NCBI GenBank assembly: GCA_029247265.1
Contig: JAQWLN010000072.1
Location: 1 to 64,000, forward strand
Source of the DNA: Fuerstiella sp.
GTDB lineage: Bacteria; Planctomycetota; Planctomycetia; Planctomycetales; Planctomycetaceae
Length of the DNA: 64,000 bases
Direction: 5' to 3'
Positions 38,212-49,300 of the stretch are shown one piece after another. The notes under the pieces were generated by a model. It saw only the letters and a list, made by a program, of their open reading frames with translations, was not told the DNA's origin and did not search any database. The translations under genes were made by a program, and so were the position numbers. How positions within the stretch are numbered: position 1 is the stretch's first letter; each line of letters opens with the position of its first letter.

Positions 38212-40110
38212 CTAAGGCTTCCTGATGAACTCGGATGCGTAGCTTCTCACCTGCTGGCCGTTCAGTACGTGGAACATACGCAGCTTCTCAACGGTTGATG
38301 CTGCGAAGCGAGACATTGGAATGTGGACAATTTTCTTCTTGTGTTTTCGTGCCAGGCGTCGCCAGCCGGCCCCGGGGGGCGAATGACTCAACAATGCGAT
38401 GTGATTTTCTTTGCTGTGGTACAGTGCAGCCGCCAGCAGCCGCTCTTCGAGAGTGTCCGAAAAATCGAAGCGAGGATCGCTGAAGACATCCGGAATATGT
38501 CTTGGCGGAAACAGAAACATGCAGCCGCCATAGCGGGCCAATGCAACGCCCGGGCCAAGAACGTCCTGAGTAAAGTCAGTGGCAAACAGCGACAGCGTTG
38601 ATTCGTCGTGGTTCTCTGCGTGCCACGTGATTCGCCACGGATAGTCGCGTGGATCGGCGGGTGAATCAAACAGCATCACAACACAGTCAAGATTGCCTCG
38701 CGCCGGGGGGAAAACTTTTACAAATAGCTCGCCGGTGTGCCAGTTGCGGAGGGTTTCGCGAATATCCAGTCCGTCCTTCATACTGGCACTGAATTTTTCA
38801 GTTCTGGCCAGATCATTACCCAGCAGGTCAAGGGCGGTGTCCTTAATATGGGTACGAAAACGTTCGATCGCAACGTCTTCCGGCGGCCAGCTGCACTGAC
38901 CGAACGGATTCCATGTTTTCTGCCATTGGATCTGCTGTTTTTGTTCCGGTCTGGCCTGCAGGCGACAGCTTCTCCAGACGACCGGATGCCCCGGCAATCG
39001 GCTGACAAGCTGCACTGGAGTAAAGTCCGGCAGCACGGCACGATCCACTCCGAATCGCAGTTGCGGAAACTCCTGATCGTCAGAAAATGGATAGTCTCGG
39101 GCCGTTTCTGCAAGGTGAATGGCAAACTGGTCACCGGCGATCTGCTGAGAGGCCGTGACAAGAGTATACAGATCCGGAGTGAATCGGCGTTCCATCAACG
39201 ACAGGTTGCGAACGTACTTCAATAGAACCATCAGCAATTGAGGCGTGATCGGCCGGCCGCGACGTTTGAATTCTTCGCGGTATCGGTCTCGAGTTGCCAG
39301 CAGGAGCGCTTTGATACCGTCGATCGACAGATTTTCGTCGTCATCCAGTGTCGCTCGAGCCTGCTCATACAGCCCCGTGATGAACGGCAATTCACCCAGC
39401 ATGAACGTCAGAGTTCGTGGTTCCACGGAGAATATTTGCGCGGGATTGGTTGGAGGCAGCGGAGCTGCAGGACGATCAACAACAGTCTGGTAAGCGTCAC
39501 GAATCCAGGGCCAGTCCACGACACTGCACACGAACAGCACTGATTTTCTGCCCCTTGCGAGCCGATGCAGTTCGTTGGCCATCCAGCTGACACGACGAAC
39601 ATGAGCCGGATCCGCCGGGGGGGGAATCGACGGCAGAGTCGCGGCCGCAAATCGCTCCGCGGACACTTGCTTCAATGCGTAGGGATCGGGCAGGACCGCA
39701 CCAACCGGAAGATACCGTTCATCTTCAATGTTAATGAATTCCCGGGGAATGTGCTCCTGTATCGCGATGCGAAGTGCGGCGATGACTGGTTGGCAAGGGT
39801 CGACGGGGACAAAGCTGGCGCGTCCCTCGTCGCCTTCATCGACGTCATCCTGTTCGTCCGGCGTGTATTCATCTGTGCCACTGAACTCCGTCTGTGGGTC
39901 CCGCTGCAGAACTACGGAAACATTCGGCAGCCACTGGACTGCAGTCTCTACTTCAATTCGAAACGACGGCGGAAGTGGAACCGCGACGCAGTCGAAACTC
40001 TGCGACAGCATCAGGCGGCGCACCTCGACGGCAAAGTCTCCGCTGCCATGAACGACGGGCAGGACGGTGATGTGACGTCCCAGTTTCAATACGTCAGAAA
40101 CCTTGCTCAT
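38212..40110 (-). CDS. Conserved protein of unknown function, 632 aa
   Basis: A soluble protein without signal peptide or membrane helix. The N-terminus (ITVLPVVHGSGDFAVEVRRLM) and the later VLFVCSVVDWPWIRDAY recall the TraB/erythromycin-esterase type of alpha/beta core, but I cannot assign it. The linker DEQDDVDEGDEG is acidic. The C-terminal 150 residues include MFLFPPRHIPDVFSDPRFDFSD and a basic KHKKK. AGCGGAGACC precedes the ATG. The stop is TAG after a normal-looking end. It is a single-gene unit between the ABC exporter and a ferredoxin-like gene. Confidence 0.75.
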   Translation of the reverse strand: MSKVSDVLKLGRHITVLPVVHGSGDFAVEVRRLMLSQSFDCVAVPLPPSFRIEVETAVQWLPNVSVVLQRDPQTEFSGTDEYTPDEQDDVDEGDEGRASFVPVDPCQPVIAALRIAIQEHIPREFINIEDERYLPVGAVLPDPYALKQVSAERFAAATLPSIPPPADPAHVRRVSWMANELHRLARGRKSVLFVCSVVDWPWIRDAYQTVVDRPAAPLPPTNPAQIFSVEPRTLTFMLGELPFITGLYEQARATLDDDENLSIDGIKALLLATRDRYREEFKRRGRPITPQLLMVLLKYVRNLSLMERRFTPDLYTLVTASQQIAGDQFAIHLAETARDYPFSDDQEFPQLRFGVDRAVLPDFTPVQLVSRLPGHPVVWRSCRLQARPEQKQQIQWQKTWNPFGQCSWPPEDVAIERFRTHIKDTALDLLGNDLARTEKFSASMKDGLDIRETLRNWHTGELFVKVFPPARGNLDCVVMLFDSPADPRDYPWRITWHAENHDESTLSLFATDFTQDVLGPGVALARYGGCMFLFPPRHIPDVFSDPRFDFSDTLEERLLAAALYHSKENHIALLSHSPPGAGWRRLARKHKKKIVHIPMSRFAASTVEKLRMFHVLNGQQVRSYASEFIRKP

Positions 40111-40167
40111 GGTCTCCGCTTTGTCACAGTCGGCCAGTCAGATTTGATCATCATGATGTCTTCCACG

Positions 40168-40425
40168 TCACCGGCTCCCTGTCTTTCTATAGGATGCACG
40201 CTGTGTTTCGTATTCATTGGCGGTCAATGCGATGTCGACGTTTTCATTGTTTGCGTCGGCCTCAAAGCATTTTTTCAGGAATGGTACACACCAGCCGCAG
40301 CCGGTGCCGGCGCCGCCACAATCGCTCAGCTGGCTGGCAACGCGGGGTTTGTGTACGCGTATATGGTTAACCACCTTGCGTTTGGTGATATGGAAGCAGT
40401 AGCAAAGTTTGTCATCCAGTTCCAC
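40168..40425 (-). CDS. BFD-like [2Fe-2S]-binding protein
   Basis: An 85-residue protein with the Cys pattern of bacterioferritin-associated ferredoxin: CYC near the N-terminus and CGWC about 30 residues later (SDCGGAGTGCGWCVPFL). This domain binds a [2Fe-2S] cluster and in BFD helps release iron from bacterioferritin. The region between the motifs (ITKRKVVNHIRVHKPRVAS) fits the helix of the family. The start is GTG. No bacterioferritin gene is adjacent. Confidence 0.8.
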   Translation of the reverse strand: MELDDKLCYCFHITKRKVVNHIRVHKPRVASQLSDCGGAGTGCGWCVPFLKKCFEADANNENVDIALTANEYETQRASYRKTGSR

Positions 40426-40611
40426 GTTACGAATTGCCGCATCTGAGGTTTAAAGGGCGTCGACACGATGAGCTCATTTCTGCACTGACATTCCGATGTC
40501 ATTTCAATTCGTGCGATTTGGCTTTAATATAACGTTTTTGCTGATCGGCGTCTCATGTGATTCCGTTCGTTGCCGCTGTTATTTATTACTGCGTCGTTGA
40601 AAAGTTGAAGA

Positions 40612-41613
40612 ATGGCTGGTCCGGAGAGCTCAAAAGCGGCTGTTATTACAGCGATCGTTGGCAATGCCTGCGTCATGTGCGCGAAATTCGTGGCGTTTTT
40701 TGCCACTGGCTCCGGGGCCATATTGTCCGAGGCCATTCACACGTTTGCTGACCTGCTGAATCAGATTCTGCTGCTGGTCGGCATTAAGAGATCAGCTAAC
40801 GATGCAAACGAAGATTATGCATATGGCTATGGAGCAGAACGTTATGTCTGGGCGCTGATTTCGGCCGTGGGGATTTTCTTTCTGGGCTGCGGAGTCACCG
40901 TGTATCACGGCATTTCTTCGTTACTGCACGAAACCGCACCAGTCAGTGGATACGGCTGGGCGGTCGGCGTCCTGGTTGTCTCGTTTCTGATTGAATTCTA
41001 CGTGTTGTCCGTCGCGGTTCGTGCTGTTCGAAAATCCTCGGCTGGCCAGCCGTTCTTTGCCTATCTGCGCAAAGAAGCCGACCCGGCGGTTGTGGCTGTC
41101 GTTCTTGAGGATGCCGCTGCCTGCCTGGGTATTGTGATTGCGTTCGCAGCGATTGGATTGACATGGTTTACCGGACATCAGTACTGGGACGCCATCGGTT
41201 CTATCACAATTGGCGTTCTACTGGGCTGCATCGCCTGCTGGCTGATTCAGCGCAATCGTAGTCTGCTGGTGGGCGAAAGCGTTCCGCCGCACATTCGCAG
41301 GCAGTTGCTGGAAATCCTCAACGAAAATCCGACTGTGGAAGAAGTCGTGGACCTGCGAACGAGAATTCTGGATACAAGTACTTACCGAATTAAGGCAGAC
41401 ATTCACTTTGATGGGTCGGCGCTGGCCCGCCAGAAACAACATGAATTGCACGCGGAGTACGAAAATATTTCGTCGTACGAGGAGTTTGAATCTTTCGCTA
41501 TTCGATACGCCGATGAGATTGTGGACCTGCTGGCGGATGAGGTTGACAAAATTGAACGGAACATCCGGAAGCAAATTCCACAGGCAGAACATATGGACCT
41601 GGAAGCCGACTGA
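40612..41613 (+). CDS. Cation diffusion facilitator (CDF) family transporter
   Basis: A 333-residue inner-membrane transporter of divalent metals (Zn, Fe, Mn or Co). Helix II has FATGSGAILSEAIHTFADLLNQ, with SEAIHTFAD matching the CDF metal site (HxxxD), and helix V carries a DAAACLGIVIAF site. The cytosolic C-terminal domain (RIKADIHFDGSAL) is present, followed by a charged helix. GAAGA lies before the ATG. The next gene is a hydrolase and gives no hint on the metal. The adjacent BFD-like gene on the opposite strand could suggest iron, but this is a guess. Confidence 0.92.
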   Translation: MAGPESSKAAVITAIVGNACVMCAKFVAFFATGSGAILSEAIHTFADLLNQILLLVGIKRSANDANEDYAYGYGAERYVWALISAVGIFFLGCGVTVYHGISSLLHETAPVSGYGWAVGVLVVSFLIEFYVLSVAVRAVRKSSAGQPFFAYLRKEADPAVVAVVLEDAAACLGIVIAFAAIGLTWFTGHQYWDAIGSITIGVLLGCIACWLIQRNRSLLVGESVPPHIRRQLLEILNENPTVEEVVDLRTRILDTSTYRIKADIHFDGSALARQKQHELHAEYENISSYEEFESFAIRYADEIVDLLADEVDKIERNIRKQIPQAEHMDLEAD

Positions 41614-41751
41614 GGCCGCAACGCGCAGGTCAGGGACTCTGGATCGCGTCCCATTGCTTTTACGTGGCCATGCCAGTATCACCTGCCTTTGCAATCCCAC
41701 TGGATTTTCGACAGTTATTCGCCTCACATCCGTCCCTTGGAATTGTATCCC

Positions 41752-43776
41752 ATGCTGAAGCACCTGACCGTCGCCATCGTGTTCTTATGCTTGTTGACGG
41801 CTGCCACGGTTGCCGATGAAGAGCTTTCGGTGCAATCCGCGCTGGCGAAACGGATCATTGATCCTCAGTTGCCGCTTCGTGAGGTCCAGGCATACGCCGA
41901 ATCACATGTTCTGCCAATGTCGGAACCAGATTCGGTCGCCGAATGGGAGACTTACATCGAGAGTGTTCGTAAGGAAGTTCTCGACAAAGTCGTCTTCCGC
42001 GGAGAAGGTCGGAAGTGGCGGTCTATTCCTACTCAGGTGCAATGGCTGGAAACAATTGACGGTGGTCCCGGATATCGCATTCGCAAACTGCGGTATGAGG
42101 TTGTGCCGGGAATGTGGGTCGCTGCGTTGCTGTACGAACCAGACCAGTTGAACGGTCGTGTTCCCGTTGTCATGAACGTCAATGGACACGACCGCGCCGA
42201 TGGAAAGGCCGCTGACTACAAACAGCTGCGGTGTATCAATCAGGCCAAACGCGGGATGTTGGCGTTAAACGTGGAATGGTTGGGCATGGGACAGCTCGCA
42301 ACGGCGGGATTCAGTCACTACAGCATGAATCAGATGAATCTGTGCGGCACCAGTGGATTGGCGCCGTTCTATCTTGCGATGAGTCGTGGTCTGGACATCC
42401 TGCTGCAGCACGAAAACGCCGATCCGGCTCGAGTTGCCGTAGCGGGCTTATCAGGTGGTGGCTGGCAGACGATTTTCATCAGTTCTCTTGACAAACGTGT
42501 CACATTGGCGAATCCGGTTGCGGGTTACTCCAGTTTCCTGACGCGTGGTCGATATCAGAGTGATCTAGGCGATTCGGAGCAGACACCCTGTGACCTGGCA
42601 ATGATCGCTGACTACACGCACCTGACGGCTATGCTCGCTCCGCGTCCGGCGCTGCTGACAAAGAACGCAGAAGACAACTGCTGCTTCAGGGCGGAACATG
42701 CTCTACCGCCACTGTTGCACGCGGCTCAGCCAGTTTATGAGCTGTACGGCAAGCCGGCGAACCTTCGCTATCACATTAATCACGACCCCGGTACCCACAA
42801 CTTCGGTCTGGACAATCGACAGCAGCTCTACGGCATGTTTGGCGACTTCTTCTTTGCTGGCGACAGGAGTTTTGACGCGGCAGAGATACCAAGTGACGCC
42901 GAAGTAAAGTCGAAGGAGGATCTGTTTGTTGAACTGCCGGCGGGTAATCTCGACTTCAACACGCTGGCTCTGAAACTGAGTGACAATCTGAATCGAAGCC
43001 TGCCGAATTCTGCTGGCGCTCTGAACGCCTGGCAGACCGAGCACCGGAAACGACTTCGCAAAACTGTTCGTGCGAAGAAATTCGATGTACTGCCGATTCG
43101 CCAGTCGCAGAACGAATCGGCCACTTTGTCTGCTGCATGGTGGTGGCTTCGCATGAACGGAGACTGGACAGTGCCTGTGGTTGAATTGTCGGTGCCCGGA
43201 ACCAAACCGACAAAACTCGCGGTCGTCCTGTCCGATGACGGAAAGAGTGCGGCCTCCGAACAGGTGCAGCGTCTGTTGAAGTCGAGACACCGAGTGCTTG
43301 CGATTGATCCGTTTTACTTTGGTGAATCGAAAATTACGGAACGAGATTTTCTGTATGCGATTCTCGTCGCCAGTGTCGGTGACCGTCCGCTCGGAATTCA
43401 GGCCAGTCAGCTGGTGGCTGCGGCCAGATGGGCGCGCGAGGAATTTCAGTGTGACGAAGTGACGATTGCTGCAGCCGGTCCTCGTACATCAGTGATCGCC
43501 CTGACTGCTGCTGGCCTTTCCGCAAATGCAATCGATGCGGTTCAGGTGCACGACTGTCCCGGCAGTCTGCGGGAATTCATCGAGCAGAATCAGGGGGCCA
43601 ATCAGATGCCCGAGATGCTGTGTTTCGGTCTGTTGAAGGATTTCGATGTCGCTCAGCTTGTTGCTTTGGCGGCGCCCCGCGCTGTCACAATCGCCGCCGC
43701 CTCGGAACGACTCAGAACAGAACTGGCAGCCATCAGCACCACAAAGTCGCTCAGCAACGCGTTTCTTTCCGATTAA
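41752..43776 (+). CDS. Exported tandem alpha/beta hydrolase (acetyl-xylan-esterase-like)
   Basis: A signal peptide (LKHLTVAIVFLCLLTAATVA) is followed by a hydrolase domain with oxyanion-hole region VVMNVNGHDRADGK and nucleophile elbow VAVAGLSGGGWQT; the later LAPRPALLTKNAEDNC and DPGTHNFG supply the probable acid and His. A second domain of similar fold occupies the last 250 residues: LAVVLSDDGKSAASE, HRVLAIDPFYFGES, and VTIAAAGPRTSVIAL where the nucleophile Ser would be, but no GxSxG is seen. So the first domain looks active and the second degenerate. The 3' end overlaps the convergent SGNH gene by 4 bases. The start at 41752 is set by the signal peptide. Confidence 0.85.
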   Translation: MLKHLTVAIVFLCLLTAATVADEELSVQSALAKRIIDPQLPLREVQAYAESHVLPMSEPDSVAEWETYIESVRKEVLDKVVFRGEGRKWRSIPTQVQWLETIDGGPGYRIRKLRYEVVPGMWVAALLYEPDQLNGRVPVVMNVNGHDRADGKAADYKQLRCINQAKRGMLALNVEWLGMGQLATAGFSHYSMNQMNLCGTSGLAPFYLAMSRGLDILLQHENADPARVAVAGLSGGGWQTIFISSLDKRVTLANPVAGYSSFLTRGRYQSDLGDSEQTPCDLAMIADYTHLTAMLAPRPALLTKNAEDNCCFRAEHALPPLLHAAQPVYELYGKPANLRYHINHDPGTHNFGLDNRQQLYGMFGDFFFAGDRSFDAAEIPSDAEVKSKEDLFVELPAGNLDFNTLALKLSDNLNRSLPNSAGALNAWQTEHRKRLRKTVRAKKFDVLPIRQSQNESATLSAAWWWLRMNGDWTVPVVELSVPGTKPTKLAVVLSDDGKSAASEQVQRLLKSRHRVLAIDPFYFGESKITERDFLYAILVASVGDRPLGIQASQLVAAARWAREEFQCDEVTIAAAGPRTSVIALTAAGLSANAIDAVQVHDCPGSLREFIEQNQGANQMPEMLCFGLLKDFDVAQLVALAAPRAVTIAAASERLRTELAAISTTKSLSNAFLSD

Positions 43777-44582
43777 TAGGCGAATACCGATACGCCTGGA
43801 CTTTCGGAACTTGGCTGGTGTGTCTGACGCTCTGCCCCCAACACCCATCTTAACGCTGCGGTTGGTCGGGACGGTAATGTTTGTGCCGAGGAGGGCGCTG
43901 CACACACCTGGGTATCCCAGGGGGCCAGTATTTCTGTGAACGCCCTGCGCTGACTGCGTCGACGGACGTGAATTGGGTCAAGTCCATACCATTTTCGGTC
44001 TGGAAGGACGGTGTGCGCCGAAAATTGTTCCGCAATCCGGCAGATGCCATCGTCCAGCTCCTGGGTCTTCTGCTGGATACATTCCAGTGTCAGTCGACTA
44101 AACGGAAACAGCATCGAGCGGAACATCAGGAACCGCATCCGGCCCAGAGAGTGGACTGCCGCCGTCGGTGGTCGGGTCATCACGATGCGACAACGTGGGT
44201 TCCATGTCCTTAGTCGTTGCACAGACTCTTCTGCGGCGTCGATCACATCCGACGCCTGGCAGCCATACAAAAGGTCGTTTCCCAAGTCGGTCACTAGGGC
44301 GTGTGTTGTGACCGCGTCACTAATCGCAGGTAATGCGTCCCAGACTCCGCAGCGCAGAATTCCAGGAAGCTTTCCCGTCGCAAAACCAGTTCGCTCCAGC
44401 ATATACGAACGTCCCATGCCGTGAGCCGTGTACACGTCGACCGGGGTCGAGAAACTCCGGCACACCAGGGAAATCAGGCGGGGCCATGCAAGTGTCAGGT
44501 TGCTGGCCCCCAGCAATACCGCACAGGCCGCCGGAGAAGAGCTGCTGGCCGTGGTGGTGAAATCGGCGTCGGGATGCGGCAA
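43773..44582 (-). CDS. SGNH/GDSL-type hydrolase-like protein
   Basis: A protein of 269 aa without a clear signal peptide. Block I is CAVLLGASNLTLAWPRL (Ser in GASN), block III is LVTDLGNDLLYG with GND, and block V is YGLDPIHVRR with DxxH. These give the Ser, Asn and Asp-His of an SGNH hydrolase. The start is TTG with GGAAG seven bases upstream; no ATG suits. Substrate unknown. It converges with the alpha/beta hydrolase gene and overlaps it by 4 bases. Confidence 0.78.
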   Translation of the reverse strand: MPHPDADFTTTASSSSPAACAVLLGASNLTLAWPRLISLVCRSFSTPVDVYTAHGMGRSYMLERTGFATGKLPGILRCGVWDALPAISDAVTTHALVTDLGNDLLYGCQASDVIDAAEESVQRLRTWNPRCRIVMTRPPTAAVHSLGRMRFLMFRSMLFPFSRLTLECIQQKTQELDDGICRIAEQFSAHTVLPDRKWYGLDPIHVRRRSQRRAFTEILAPWDTQVCAAPSSAQTLPSRPTAALRWVLGAERQTHQPSSESPGVSVFAY

Positions 44583-44719
44583 TTGGGTACTTCCGTTTGT
44601 CCATGAGACGTTAGTTGGACGAGAACAGGTGGGCTCAACATTTTGTGACGGACGAACTTCGCGTCAGTTGTAGTACTGAGGCGACTTCATGGACCAGAGG
44701 CTGTCAGGCAGTGCCAAAG

Positions 44720-46039
44720 TCAACTGTCTATTGTCGTTGACAATTGACGCAGCAGATCGAGTGCATCCTGCCTGGTGGATATTTTTTCGTCGAGTTGCAC
44801 GTTTCGGATCGCTGTCAGGAGCAGCTTGAAGACCGGGCCTGCTTTGAGCCCTAAGGCTTTCACGTCCGTTCCGTCGACTAATGCCGGAGGGTTCAGAAAC
44901 TCAGCAGGGACACGGTTTTGGTACTCCTCAAGAAACGAAGCGTCTGTCGATGCTCTGTTTTCACCAAGGGCAGTCGCTTTCAGCAGGTCCAGCAGCAACG
45001 GACTTCGCCGGTCAGAAAGCAGGGGCTTCAGGCGGTGCAGCGGTAGTTCACTGGCATCTGTGCACTCTGCAGCGGCAGTCAATAACCAGCACACGCAGTT
45101 GATTTCTTCATTCGACAGTCGTAGCGCACGACACTCTTGAAGTATATCTACGAATTGGGTCTTCATCTTTCCGGCCTGAGGATCGAATTGCGACTCCAGC
45201 AGAAGAGCCAGCGCTGGTTCAAAAGTTGCCTCGGTCAGGTGATGCAGTTTGCTGCAGATGAGATCGACAGAAGCACCAGCTGTGGAAGTGTTTCCCTCCA
45301 ACTCACCACCGAATATTCTGTGGAAAATGACGTCCAACAGCCCAACACTGAACAGACTTGCCACGGACACAGCTCGTGTGCGATGCGACAGCATTCGGCG
45401 AAGTTCCTGAGCAATCCGCTCTGGGCTTACCTGGACAAGTTCATGCCGCAATGGGCGAATCGCGGCGCGCGTTGACTCGTCCATTTCAAAGTTGCATGTC
45501 GCCGCAAAACGAACGGCTCTAAGCATTCGCAGCTTGTCTTCATTGAAGCGTGCCGTTGGGTCGCCGATTGCACGCAGGATGCCTGCCCGCAGATCGGAGC
45601 GACCGCCCACGTAATCGATGATCTCTTCGGAAATCGGGTCGTAGAACATTCCGTTGATTGTGAAGTCACGGCGTTTGGCGTCTTCCTCTGCAGAGCAGAA
45701 CTCAACCGATGACGGACGCCGCCCGTCGATGTATTCACCGTCTGCTCGAAATGTGGCCACTTCAATCTGCCCACAGGATTTTTGTGGGCCCAGGACCATG
45801 ACAACACCAAAACTTACGCCCACGGGAACAGTCCGTCGGGTTCCGAACAGATCGATCACTTGCTGTGGCGTCGCGCTGGTGGCGACGTCGTAGTCTTTTG
45901 GGGTGGTGCCCAGCACCATGTCGCGCACGCAGCCCCCGGCCCAAAGTGCTTCAAAGCCGGCACTTCGCAGCTTCTGGCACGTCTCTGCCGCGAAGTCGCG
46001 TTGAGCACTCGCTGAGGATTCAGGACCTGACGTCGGCAT
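44720..46039 (-). CDS. cca: CCA tRNA nucleotidyltransferase / poly(A) polymerase family
   Basis: Enzyme adding or repairing the CCA end of tRNA, or a poly(A) polymerase of the same family. The catalytic head is WAGGCVRDMVLGTTPKDYDVATSATP with the DxD pair, then EVATFRADGEYIDGRRP and the RRDFTINGMFYDP motif; FNEDKLRMLRAVRFAATCNFEMD is the neck region. 439 aa, with a long C-terminal helical part. There is no HD domain motif in view. Class II CCA-type head group motifs do not separate CCA-adding from A-adding enzymes. Confidence 0.93.
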   Translation of the reverse strand: MPTSGPESSASAQRDFAAETCQKLRSAGFEALWAGGCVRDMVLGTTPKDYDVATSATPQQVIDLFGTRRTVPVGVSFGVVMVLGPQKSCGQIEVATFRADGEYIDGRRPSSVEFCSAEEDAKRRDFTINGMFYDPISEEIIDYVGGRSDLRAGILRAIGDPTARFNEDKLRMLRAVRFAATCNFEMDESTRAAIRPLRHELVQVSPERIAQELRRMLSHRTRAVSVASLFSVGLLDVIFHRIFGGELEGNTSTAGASVDLICSKLHHLTEATFEPALALLLESQFDPQAGKMKTQFVDILQECRALRLSNEEINCVCWLLTAAAECTDASELPLHRLKPLLSDRRSPLLLDLLKATALGENRASTDASFLEEYQNRVPAEFLNPPALVDGTDVKALGLKAGPVFKLLLTAIRNVQLDEKISTRQDALDLLRQLSTTIDS

Positions 46040-46357
46040 GAGCAGTATAATTAGACATTGATTGAATGGCCGGGGCCACTTTGGTACCGAAGAAGCTGGA
46101 TATCGGCAGGGAATTCATTCTTCGCACGCGAATCCAACCGGAGTTTCTTTGGAAATCGAATTTGTTGCGGATATGTCGCGTCAGGGTTCCGAAGTTCGGC
46201 TGAACGTACATATTTGCCGTGACAGTATAACGTTGAATCCGCTTCAGCGCACCATCCGAAACATGACACCCACTAATCGCAGTTTGTTCACGAATCTCTG
46301 AAGAGTGCGCGGACCCTGTTGTTACACCTCGGCCGGTCACTAACGCGGTCCAACAGA
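46040..46357. other. Intergenic region
   Basis: 318 bases between cca and the large membrane protein gene, both leftward. It should contain the cca promoter. No gene or RNA is supported. Confidence 0.45.
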
Positions 46358-49300
46358 TCAGTTCGTCGACAACTCCGCCGGATCCACCAGCAGGGGTAGG
46401 GCGTCGCTGCTTTCGATGTTCGGCCTGGCTGTCCGCTGATTCTTGATCCGATGCGCGAGTACCTGAGTGCGATATTTCCGCAACGGCGAAATCAACGCGT
46501 TGTTGACGAAACGTCTCCGAGCCTGCACTTCCTCCTGGGAGACTCCAACGCTGCCAGCCCATCCTGCCAGTGATTCCAGTGCTCGGTTCGCCATTCGAAT
46601 CGTTTCGTCAACATCCCGTTGGGCCCGCTGCGCCGATTGCGGGTCGTAGCCGCGTCGTCCTTCCCAGCGGCGGACAGATTCCTGGAGCATCGAATTCACG
46701 TGGTCGAACCGTAGATCATCTGTAGGCAGCAATTCCGGGTCATCCAGCAGCTGCCGCATCGCGTCGGTCACGATTCTGACGGAATAATCTCCCGGTGGCG
46801 TGAAATAGACGGTGTGGAGTCGGTGTCGCAGTTCCAGAGCGGGACTCTGATGGCCGGTGGCTTCATGAATACGAACAACTTCGTGGTGAGCAAAGTCCGT
46901 CAGAAGAGGTTCGTACTGGCTGGTAAACTCTGCAAGTCGGCGAAGGGTCAACGGGTCGATTTGCCCGGTTGCGGCGTGTCGCAGTGCTTCTCCCAGTGCG
47001 GTGAAGTACTCTTTGCGATGCTGGTCCAGCCGATGTGGCTCTCGAACAATTTCACCTTTGCGGATTGACTCCGTGGCGGGACGGGGGTTTCGCTGCATCT
47101 CCATTCTCAGGGATTTGCGATAGGCCCACGGCTGATCAGGAAAGTTGGTAAGGATTTCATGTTGCTGCACGACGGAACTGAATCGGCGGCCAAATTCATC
47201 ATGTGCATTTGATCTGGGCGCGGCTTCTGCCAGCCGTTGCTGATGTGGTGCGAACACCGCGTTTAGTTCTGCCTGCTTGTTTCCCCATCGGATGGATTCC
47301 AATGGAAGGCCAAACGTGAAATATCCGTTGGCCGCCGACGCCGACTTCAGCCGTTGTGTGTGATCAAAAATGCCCACTGGGTTCTGGCTGTCAATGAGCG
47401 GTAATGCTGCCACCTGCGACCAGTCCCATCCACTGTGAGCCAACTCACGGCTGACGTGATTCCGCTGCAATCGATGCAGCACACCGGCGTCAAGCAATGA
47501 TTCTGGCTTAACTCCGGCGACCATTGCGATTTCCCCAGGTGCCATCTGCAGCATGACCACTCGACCGAAGACGGCAGACGCGGAGTACATGATTCGAATC
47601 AGCGTTTGCGGGCCTAGATCGTGCTGGCTTATTCTCTGGCAGAAGACGCCGTCGTCAGTCAGCTGAGTGCGTACGGCCGCATAGAATTCTGAAGACAAAA
47701 ACACAGGAGCGGCATGCGCCCCTGGTTGTGGGGTGACGGCGACGACGGCATCAAATCGCGTATCTCTTCGCTGACGCAGTATTGTTGTGACACTGTCTCT
47801 TCGCATGGTCACTCGATCGTCGTCGTGTGGCGCAGTGGTTAGTGAATTCCACGTAAATCGGTCGGCAAGTCGGGTCAGTAGCCGATCCGGTTGCACAGTT
47901 TCGATGGTGTGAAGCGGAAAGCTGCTGCAGACACGCAGGCCGACGCCTGTTTCGTCACCAAGCAGCAGCACCGACTGTGCGTTTTGGTGCATCACGAGGG
48001 GCAGGACCGCTGTCAGTGAATCGGCGACCAGCTGAGGAACGATCATTGTGTTCGAGCTGACGGTGCCGAGCGGCAGTCCATCGCGACGTATTTCGATCAC
48101 GTCGCCCCGCTGTTTCCAGACAGTGATAGCGCCGGAGGTGGAAGTGTGTTGCTCAATCAGGCGCTGGCAGTCTGATTGTGCGATCACATCGGGGGCCAGC
48201 CCCGTCTGATATGCCGTTGCCGCTCGCGCACTGAATAGTAAATGTGAATTGTTGGCAGAGTCTTTGGAAACCAGAATGACCAGCAGAGCGGTCGCGGCCG
48301 TGATGAACCAGACTCCGCGAGTGGGGACGACGCTTTGCGACGGCGCTTTGTTGCCTGCAGCCATCACGAACAGCAGTGGAGCGACAAGGAAAACGATTGC
48401 GATTGCGAATTCCGAACGGACGGACAGTCCTGTTCCTGAGCATGTGACGGCTGCCGCGATTCCCGCCAGAATGAATGGAATGGAGCGGCTGGATGCCAGG
48501 CATGTTCGAGGCGTCGCTGCGCTATTGAAGCCATGCCAACAGGCCATACAGACGCCCCAGAAAAACGACACCTGCGCTGCGCGAATGAGCGACAGGAATA
48601 TCACAGATGAAACCGTAGCGTTTGCCAACAGGTTCATGTTAACCAGTTGATGGGACAATAGCGGCAGGCTCGAAAGTGCGATCACAGTTCCGAAAAGCCC
48701 GTACGGACGTTTCAGTCGACCGGTGATCCGTTGTGATGGAATCACTGCGCCGACACTGCAACACAATGCCGTCCCCACACAAAGAAGTCCGACACTTATT
48801 GGCATCAGTCCGCTCAGCAGGCGAACGACTGCATGCAGAGATACACCCAGGGCAAACGCGGCGCAGACGGTTGATAATTTGATTCGACCGGTATTTGATC
48901 TGACGTGGGACTGTCCACACACATCATCTGACCGATGGAGAAAGCTGAGTATGGTCGCAGCCACAGTCGCAATGGTGACGCTGAGCGCCAGAGGGGCCAC
49001 GATGAACCCATGAACTGTGGGGACCAGGAGACCCACAGCTGTACCGACCAGCGCTGACCGTGTGACGGTATTCAATTCCTCTGCTGCTGTGCTCGTTGTC
49101 CACACAGCCAGTATCATCACGAGAATCGCAACATAGATCGCGGGAATGACAAATGCCCATCCGTGCCCCACAGACTGAACGCCGAAGTAGAGCAGCTGGT
49201 CGATATTCATCGGCAGGAACCATGACATGCCAACCATGATTGTAGCTAAACACCAAGGCGTCACTGGCTGCGACAGCAGTCCCCTGAACCGTCGCGTAAT

